Positions 13,778 to 18,581 of a stretch of 18,581 nt of DNA are shown here, piece by piece (the first letter of the stretch is position 1; each line of letters opens with the position of its first letter). The translations under genes and the position numbers were made by a program. The DNA is from Mycobacterium sp. (GTDB taxonomy: Bacteria > Actinomycetota > Actinomycetes > Mycobacteriales > Mycobacteriaceae). The notes under the pieces were generated by a model that saw only the letters and a list, made by a program, of their open reading frames with translations, searched no databases and was not told the origin of the DNA. The DNA lies in assembly GCA_029256565.1 (NCBI GenBank), contig JAQSXQ010000008.1, forward strand, positions 1 to 18,581. Reading direction: 5' to 3'.

Positions 13778-15700
13778 ATGAGCACTGCACCGTCTGCGGC
13801 CGAGCTGGCGACCGATCTGGATGTCGCGGAGCTGCGGGCCAACCTGCATCATGCCGACGCCGGCGTCCTCGTGGGGGTGCTTGCGCAGCTGACGGGGGAC
13901 CTGAGCGTGATCGATCAGTTCGGATCAAGGATCTCGCACGTGCCAGATCCGCCCGAGCGTGCAGGTGTCACCGACCCCGGTACCGCCGCAGCCCTGGTAG
14001 AGGCGGTGATCACGGCACTCGAGGCACCGTCCCATGGTGACGCCGACCGAATAGATGCCCGGGAGACGTTCGTCCGGCTGCTGCCCGTGGTGCTGGGCAC
14101 CGACGTCGAGGCCGAGCAGGTGCCGGTGTTGTGGGAGCAGAGCGGGTTCGCGCCGTCGCAGCCCACGCTGGAGCGAACCGTCCCCGTACCGGAGACCTTG
14201 ACGGTGGCGATCATCGGCGCCGGTCTGGCGGGAATCAACGCCGCGATGGCAATCGCAGAGGAGGGCGTCTCCTACGAGATGTTCGACCGCAACCCCGAGG
14301 TGGGCGGGACCTGGCTGACCACCAGGTACCCCGGCATCGGCGTCGACACGCCCTCGGCGTACTACTCCCTATCCCGGGAGCTGAACCCCGAGTGGAGCAA
14401 TTACTACCCGCAAGGGGCGGAGTACCAGGCCTATCTGATGGCATTGGCCGACAAGCACGAACTACGCCGACACACTCGGTTCAGGACCGAAGTGAAGGCG
14501 CTGTGGTGGGACGAGGATCAGCAGCACTGGCAGATTCACTGGACGAACGCCGACGGTGTCCGCGGCGTGAGTCATGCCCGCGTCGTCGTGACCGCCGCGG
14601 GGTACCTCAATCGTCCACGCTGGCCCGATCTGCCTGGACGCGGCACCTTTCAAGGCGTCAGCGTCCACTCTGCGCTATGGGAGCCGGACCTCGACCTGAC
14701 CGGGAAACGCGTAGCGATCATCGGAGCGGGTTGCACCGCGGTCCAGATCGTCGACGCGTCCGTCGATCAGGTCGAGCACCTGACGGTTTTCCAACGGCAG
14801 CCGCACTGGGTGGCGCCGCGCAAACGCCTCAGCGACGATGTCCCCGACCACCGCCGCTACCTGGGTCGTCACCTGCCGTACTACGTCAACTGGCACCGGT
14901 TGAAGTCATACTGGGCGACAGCGGACAACAACTATCCGGTCATCCTGCACGATCCGGACTGGTCACGGTCGCACCTGTCGATATCGCCGGCCAACGACGT
15001 GCTGTTGCAGATGTGCCTGCAGTACATCGACGAGACCTTCGGCGCGGGTAGTGATCTGGCCAGGAAGGTCACCCCGGATTTCGCGCCGTACGGCAAGCGA
15101 ATCATCCGCGACCCGGGCGGATACTACGCAGCGCTCACACGCGAGCACGTCGACGTGGAGGCCAGTGAGCCAGCCGCCGTCGACGCGACGGGCATCGTCA
15201 CCCAAGACGGCAGGCACGTCGATCTCGACGTCATCGTCTACGCGACCGGATATCACTTGGACTTCCTATCCACGGTCGACATCCGCGGCCGCGACGGACG
15301 AACGCTGGCAGCGGAGTGGGGTGAGAGTCCGCGTGCCTACCGGGGCGGCACGGTTCCGGGTTTCCCCAATCTGTTCATTACCTCGGCGCCCAATTACAGC
15401 CCAGGGCACGGTGCAGGCGCGAACTTCTCGATGGAGGTCCTGACGCATTACATCGTCGAGTGCCTGCAACTGATGGCACTGCGCGGTGCGAGCACCATCG
15501 AAGTCACCCAGGAGGCCTTCGAGGACTACGTCGCGTCCATCGACGAGGCGATGAGCCGTACCGTGTGGTGCCATACGCCCGGGGCGCACACCTATTACCG
15601 GTCGGGCTCGGGGCGCGTCGTGGTCGCCACCCCATTCCGCCTTGTCGACCTCTGGCACCAGCACCGTGCGCCCATCGAGGCGGATTTCGTGCTCCGATGA
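13778..15700 (+). CDS. Baeyer-Villiger monooxygenase with N-terminal extension
   Basis: This 640-residue flavoprotein probably inserts oxygen next to a ketone, making an ester or lactone with NADPH and O2. It has the FAD motif G147-A-G-L-A-G, G-G-T-W (176-179), R-Y-P-G, the BVMO fingerprint F291-x-G-x3-H297-x3-W301, and the NADPH motif G-A-G-C-T-A (316-321). R340 in F-Q-R matches the essential active-site Arg. After W301 comes Glu, with P-D one position later, instead of the usual P/D. The 140-residue helical N-terminal part and overall length match the 4-hydroxyacetophenone monooxygenase group. Bacterial BVMOs of this kind also act on steroids and cyclic ketones. Its stop overlaps the next SDR as ATGA, so that SDR probably supplies or uses its substrate. 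Confidence 0.9.
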   Translation: MSTAPSAAELATDLDVAELRANLHHADAGVLVGVLAQLTGDLSVIDQFGSRISHVPDPPERAGVTDPGTAAALVEAVITALEAPSHGDADRIDARETFVRLLPVVLGTDVEAEQVPVLWEQSGFAPSQPTLERTVPVPETLTVAIIGAGLAGINAAMAIAEEGVSYEMFDRNPEVGGTWLTTRYPGIGVDTPSAYYSLSRELNPEWSNYYPQGAEYQAYLMALADKHELRRHTRFRTEVKALWWDEDQQHWQIHWTNADGVRGVSHARVVVTAAGYLNRPRWPDLPGRGTFQGVSVHSALWEPDLDLTGKRVAIIGAGCTAVQIVDASVDQVEHLTVFQRQPHWVAPRKRLSDDVPDHRRYLGRHLPYYVNWHRLKSYWATADNNYPVILHDPDWSRSHLSISPANDVLLQMCLQYIDETFGAGSDLARKVTPDFAPYGKRIIRDPGGYYAALTREHVDVEASEPAAVDATGIVTQDGRHVDLDVIVYATGYHLDFLSTVDIRGRDGRTLAAEWGESPRAYRGGTVPGFPNLFITSAPNYSPGHGAGANFSMEVLTHYIVECLQLMALRGASTIEVTQEAFEDYVASIDEAMSRTVWCHTPGAHTYYRSGSGRVVVATPFRLVDLWHQHRAPIEADFVLR

Positions 15701-16584
15701 CGGGATTGCTCACGGGAAAGACTGCGCTGGTCACTGGCAGCAGCCGCGGCATCGGCCGTGCCATCGCGCAACGGTTGGCCTCCGAAGGTGCCACGGTGGT
15801 GGTTACGGCTCGCTCGAATGCGCCGTCGCCCTCGATACGCGGCGGCACCAGCACCGCGCTGCCGGGCACCATCGCCGAAACGGTCGACCTCATCGAACAG
15901 GCCGGCGGCACGGCGTTGGGAATGGCCGCCGACCTCGAGGACGCCCTGCAACGCGACGATCTGATCAGCGAGGTAGTCGATCGAACCGGACGGCTCGACA
16001 TCTTGGTCAACAACGCGGGTTTCGCCGACTACTCGATGATCGAGCAGATGGGCACCGATACCTTCGACCGCACATTCGACCACTACCTGCGCACACCGTT
16101 CGTGCTGACCCGCGCAGCGATTCCACACATGCGCGCCAGCGCCGAGGGGTGGATCGTCAACATCGGCTCCGTCACCGGGTTGGCGCCGGTCCGGCCCTAC
16201 CGCGACTACAACAAGACCTCTGGTGACGTCGTGTACGCCTCGGCGAAGGCTGCGCTGCACCGCTTCACGCAAGGACTGGCGGCCGAGGTGCTCGACGACA
16301 ACATCGCCGTGAACTGTGTAGGTCCATCGACGGCGATCCGCACTCCCGGTGCGGCTCAGCTGATTCCGGACACCTTCCCCACCGAGCCGGTGGAATACCT
16401 CGCCGAGACGGTGTTGGCGATGTGCCATTTGCCCGCGGCCGAGCGCACCGGCCTGGTCGCGTTCAGTCTGCACTTTCCATGGTCACAGGGCGTGCCGGTG
16501 CATACCCTCGACGGGCGAGATGTTCTGCCGGCGCTGCAGCCGCCGGCGACGGCGAACCCCCACATCATCGCAGCGGGAATGTAG
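15697..16584 (+). CDS. Short-chain dehydrogenase/reductase coupled to the BVMO
   Basis: This 295-residue SDR has T-G-S-S-R-G-I-G (13-20), R39 after strand 2 (favouring NADP(H)), N-N-A-G (105-108), S158 and Y180-A-S-A-K184. Two features set it apart: a Pro/Gly-rich insertion after strand 2 (about 41-60) and nine extra residues between the catalytic Ser and Tyr (22 instead of 13, with R-P-Y-R-D-Y-N-K-T). The C-terminal part (245-295) is also longer than normal. ATG 15697 overlaps the BVMO stop by four bases. NADP(H) preference fits recycling with the NADPH-using BVMO, for example oxidising the alcohol precursor to the ketone, but direction cannot be read from sequence. Confidence 0.88.
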   Translation: MTGLLTGKTALVTGSSRGIGRAIAQRLASEGATVVVTARSNAPSPSIRGGTSTALPGTIAETVDLIEQAGGTALGMAADLEDALQRDDLISEVVDRTGRLDILVNNAGFADYSMIEQMGTDTFDRTFDHYLRTPFVLTRAAIPHMRASAEGWIVNIGSVTGLAPVRPYRDYNKTSGDVVYASAKAALHRFTQGLAAEVLDDNIAVNCVGPSTAIRTPGAAQLIPDTFPTEPVEYLAETVLAMCHLPAAERTGLVAFSLHFPWSQGVPVHTLDGRDVLPALQPPATANPHIIAAGM

Positions 16585-16624
16585 CGTCCCGACAGCATAT
16601 TGAGGCGTCCGTCGCCCGACGATC

Positions 16625-16639
16625 GAGGTCGTAGACCTC
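16625..16639. terminator. Hairpin between convergent SDR and Dabb genes
   Basis: GAGGTC (16625-16630) and GACCTC (16634-16639) form a perfect 6-bp stem with a three-base loop in the 83-nt convergent gap. A second small inverted repeat, CGTCG/CGACG, lies at 16610-16621. Together they may end both transcripts. There is no T-run. Confidence 0.42.
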
Positions 16640-16667
16640 CGGCAGCAGAACCGGGAACTCTCAGGGC

Positions 16668-17267
16668 TCAGGTCATGGCGCAGAAGCTGTGGCATACACG
16701 GTCCCGGACGATGTACTCCGGGCATTCCGGATCGAACCAGCGGTCGACGTAGGCCCAGTGGATCGGATGCATCAGGTAGGCCCCGGTGATTCCAGCGGCG
16801 TCGGTGAAACGTTGTGCGTAGACATGAGTCCACGGCGATGTTCCGGCGGCGCGATCCACGGAGCTCAGTTGCCATGCGGTGATGGTCGAGACGTACCGCG
16901 GCATCGCCTCGAGGTCGGCTTCGAATCGTTCGATCAGGTCGGCTGGAGTGTCGGGGTGCACGCGAAGAAGCAGCACGCGGAACACCGTGCCCTGCTGTAT
17001 GTCCGCACCTTCGAGGGCGCCTCGGTAGTGGGCCATGTCGACGTGGCTGACCGATGGCGCCGCCAACACGGCGTCGACGTCGCGACTCAGAGTGTGCCAG
17101 GCGGTGTCGTTGGCGAGGGGCAGGTGCAACAAGACGTCGCCACCGTTGCGTACGCCCGGTAGCGTCGGTGCCACGATGGCATCCGGTACGTCGCGTACCG
17201 CGTCGTTCAGCGCCTCCAGGACGAGCTCCACTTCCGCCGTGTGGACGAGCGCGGTGACGTTATACAT
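16668..17267 (-). CDS. Two-repeat Dabb-like alpha/beta-barrel protein
   Basis: This 199-residue protein seems to hold two ferredoxin-like repeats of about 95 residues. The second one shows a recognisable Dabb (stress-responsive A/B barrel) end: W146-T-H-V-Y-A-Q-R-F, then H-P-I-H-W-A-Y-V-D-R-W-F-D-P-E-C-P-E (167-184) and a C-H-S-F-C end. Dabb proteins form dimeric barrels and include small cyclases and dehydratases, such as olivetolic acid cyclase, plus many of unknown role. ATG 17267 overlaps the stop of the preceding small gene by 8 nt. An internal duplication would let one chain form a whole barrel. A role in aldol, cyclisation or monooxygenase chemistry is possible, with no direct evidence. 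Confidence 0.78.
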   Translation of the reverse strand: MYNVTALVHTAEVELVLEALNDAVRDVPDAIVAPTLPGVRNGGDVLLHLPLANDTAWHTLSRDVDAVLAAPSVSHVDMAHYRGALEGADIQQGTVFRVLLLRVHPDTPADLIERFEADLEAMPRYVSTITAWQLSSVDRAAGTSPWTHVYAQRFTDAAGITGAYLMHPIHWAYVDRWFDPECPEYIVRDRVCHSFCAMT

Positions 17268-17604
17268 CGCACATCCCGTCGACGTCGTCTGCAGAAGCGG
17301 CCACGGTGCGGGTGCGCTCCGTGATCAGTGAGGCGACGCGGTTCCACCACAGGCGCAGCGTCGGATCGGGCCGGCCCTTCCAGGTCATCTCCCACCAGGC
17401 CTGGGGGCTGGGGAGGGACCAGGAGATGATGATGGTGTTGGCTTGGTCGTCGAACCATATTGGGGGGCTGACCAGTACGTCGCGCAGGGTCATGCCGCGC
17501 TCGCGGGCTCCGGGTGCGTAGTCGGCGAGGTAGGTCTCGACGAAGGCCTTGGCGCAACCGGGGCGGGTGGTTACGCGATCGATGACGTACACCTCACCGG
17601 ACAT
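17260..17604 (-). CDS. NIPSNAP/EthD-like small alpha/beta-barrel protein
   Basis: This 114-residue single-domain protein has the pattern of dimeric alpha/beta-barrel folds: a first strand E-V-Y-V-I-D-R-V-T, a helix F-V-E-T-Y-L-A-D-Y, and then V-L-V-S-P-P-I-W-F-D with T-I-I-I-S-W-S-L. It ends with a tryptophan-rich helix (A-W-W-E-M-T-W and L-R-L-W-W-N-R-V). This resembles NIPSNAP/EthD-like proteins, which can be small enzymes or monooxygenase partners. ATG 17604 has a leaderless promoter directly in front. It overlaps the Dabb-like gene by 8 nt. Two related folds encoded back to back suggest a heteromeric complex, which is inference. Confidence 0.76.
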   Translation of the reverse strand: MSGEVYVIDRVTTRPGCAKAFVETYLADYAPGARERGMTLRDVLVSPPIWFDDQANTIIISWSLPSPQAWWEMTWKGRPDPTLRLWWNRVASLITERTRTVAASADDVDGMCDV

Positions 17605-17611
17605 GGCGCCG

Positions 17612-17617
17612 ACAGTA
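17612..17617 (-). promoter_or_regulatory. Leaderless -10 element for the NIPSNAP/Dabb operon
   Basis: TACTGT on the minus strand fits TAnnnT and is followed by seven bases and then ATG 17604. No ribosome site is seen before the ATG. The spacing matches the other leaderless promoters of this window. Confidence 0.55.
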
Positions 17618-17636
17618 GAAGTCGAAGGGGGTCTTC

Positions 17637-17669
17637 GCGGGTGCGTTCCCGCCTACCGGGACGGCGTCC
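17637..17669. promoter_or_regulatory. Two small inverted repeats in the divergent region
   Basis: GCGGG/CCCGC (17637-17652, six-base loop) and GGACG/CGTCC (17659-17669, one-base centre) lie between the NIPSNAP-like and OYE-like starts. They might be operators for the divergent promoters. Both are short and GC-rich, so chance is a real possibility. Confidence 0.2.
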
Positions 17670-17703
17670 GCTAGCCATCGGCGTCGTGCACCACATTGAT
17701 CGC

Positions 17704-18581
17704 ATGAATGTCGCCGCACTGCCCGATCCGCTGGGTCCCGCGCGACTGGGGCCGGTGACGTTGCGCAACAGAGTGATCAAGGCGGCGACGTCGGAGGGGC
17801 GATCACCGGATGGCCTCGTCACCGAGGACCTGATCGACTTTCACCGGAGTTTCGCGCTCGGCGGCGTTGGCATGACCACTGTGGCGTACTGCTGCGTGTC
17901 GCCAGAGGCGGCGAGCGCACCGGGACAGATCGTGATGAGTGCCGAGGCACTACCAGGCTTGCGGCGGCTGACCGATGAGGTGCACGCCGCGGGCGCGGCA
18001 ATCTCCGCGCAACTCGGACACGCCGGAGTGGTGGCACACAAACGACTCACCGGTGTCACGCCCATGGCGCCGAGCAGATTCGTCAACCCCGCCTCCATGG
18101 CGTACTGCAGGGAGATCACTCGGGCTGAGATCCATTCGGTGATCGACGATTTCGGCCGTGCGGCGCAGGTAGCGATCGACGCCGGGTTCGATGCAGTCGA
18201 ACTCCACTTCGGCCATCTCTATCTGCCGTCGTCGTTCTTGAGTCCGCTGGTGAACCGCCGCAAGGACGAGTACGGCGGCGACATCGACAACCGGTCGCGC
18301 TTCGTGCGGGAGATCGCTGCGCGCGTCCACGAGGTGGTTGGCGGGCGCATCGGGATCATCGCAAAACTCGACATGGACGACGGCCTCCCAGGCAGTATCT
18401 GGGTCGACGAGTCGCTACGCACTGCGCAACTGCTCGACGCCGACGGCACCCTGGACGCACTCGAACTGACGCAGGGGTCGTCGGTGTTCAAGCCCATGTA
18501 CCTGTTCCGCGGCGACGTTCCGGTCAAGGAGTTCGCGACGGTGATGCCGCCGGCGATGAAGCTGCCGCTGCGGCTGGTGGG
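17704..18581 (+). CDS. Old Yellow Enzyme-type oxidoreductase, 3' end missing
   Basis: The open frame runs from ATG 17704 past the right edge, giving 292 codons of the N-terminal TIM barrel. FMN-dependent members reduce enones or 2,4-dienoyl-CoA with NAD(P)H. Marks are L-R-N-R-V-I-K-A-A-T (20-29), Q103-L-G-H-A-G, and H168-F-G-H171-L-Y-L-P-S-S-F-L-S-P-L-V-N-R-R-x-D-E-Y-G-G-D-I-D-N-R-S-R-F. The usual H-x-A-H-G-Y-L is H-F-G-H-L-Y-L here, so the pocket beside the two His differs. Family members that continue with an FeS and Rossmann domain (dienoyl-CoA reductase) are about 650-700 residues, and this cannot be judged because the gene is cut. GTG 17686 is an alternative in-frame start; neither has a good ribosome site. 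Reduction of an unsaturated ring or CoA ester would suit the cluster. Confidence 0.87.
   Translation, partial: MNVAALPDPLGPARLGPVTLRNRVIKAATSEGRSPDGLVTEDLIDFHRSFALGGVGMTTVAYCCVSPEAASAPGQIVMSAEALPGLRRLTDEVHAAGAAISAQLGHAGVVAHKRLTGVTPMAPSRFVNPASMAYCREITRAEIHSVIDDFGRAAQVAIDAGFDAVELHFGHLYLPSSFLSPLVNRRKDEYGGDIDNRSRFVREIAARVHEVVGGRIGIIAKLDMDDGLPGSIWVDESLRTAQLLDADGTLDALELTQGSSVFKPMYLFRGDVPVKEFATVMPPAMKLPLRLV

Noticed and set aside
15595..16473. 292-codon open frame opposite the BVMO end and SDR.
   Set aside because: No recognisable domain; it covers the coupled stop/start of two clear genes on the other strand.
17686..17703. GTG start for the OYE-like gene.
   Set aside because: It adds six residues (V-H-H-I-D-R) with no ribosome site or correctly spaced -10. 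ATG 17704 gives a normal family N-terminus, though the GTG cannot be excluded.
1..18581. Mobile elements, CRISPR arrays, rRNA or tRNA genes.
   Set aside because: No transposase, integrase, terminal repeats, regularly spaced repeats or structural RNA could be seen on either strand.

Overview
The window is high-GC DNA with tightly packed genes, GTG and ATG starts, and several promoters of the leaderless type (TAnnnT, 6-7 nt, then the start codon). With a KshA-type oxygenase, a KstD-type dehydrogenase, an HsaB-type flavin reductase and a FadD/FadE pair, this points to a mycolic-acid actinomycete, most likely a fast-growing Mycobacteriaceae (Mycolicibacterium-like) species. The genus is an inference. 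I found no RNA gene, CRISPR array, transposase or integrase. The whole window looks like one catabolic gene cluster for steroid-like or other polycyclic/alicyclic compounds.

Layout. (1) 1-1643, minus strand: kshA-like Rieske oxygenase, then an 83-residue four-cysteine protein, then the first 26 codons of a GyrB-like type IIA topoisomerase that leaves the window. (2) 1777-3480, plus: KstD-type flavoprotein. (3) 3477-3980, minus: PadR-family regulator, tail to tail with kstD. (4) 4105-5227, plus: flavin reductase overlapping a PaaI-type hot-dog thioesterase. (5) 13677 down to 5286, minus: a nine-gene run of FadE, FadD, SnoaL-like, SDR, alpha/beta hydrolase, a 96-nt gap with a hairpin, an uncharacterised 358-residue protein, SDR, SnoaL-like, SDR. 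(6) 13778-16584, plus: Baeyer-Villiger monooxygenase overlapping an SDR by 4 nt. (7) 17604 down to 16668, minus: two small dimeric alpha/beta-barrel proteins, overlapping by 8 nt. (8) 17704 onward, plus: an Old Yellow Enzyme-type oxidoreductase cut by the right edge.

How the genes may work together (inference). KstD and KshA homologues introduce the 1(2) double bond and a 9-alpha-type hydroxyl in 3-ketosteroid-like rings. SDRs interconvert alcohols and ketones, the BVMO turns a ketone into an ester or lactone, and the alpha/beta hydrolase could open it. FadD would make the acyl-CoA, FadE would desaturate it, and the thioesterase could release CoA. The SnoaL-like and Dabb/NIPSNAP-like proteins may act as small isomerases, dehydratases or accessory folds. 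No KshB reductase, HsaA, HsaC or HsaD is present, so partner and lower-pathway genes must lie elsewhere. The PadR protein is the only regulator seen and may control much of the cluster.

The least explained items are the 358-residue protein with an H-x-D...H arrangement, the four-cysteine protein behind kshA, several inverted repeats that span stop codons, and a perfect 9-bp-arm palindrome before the topoisomerase-like gene.
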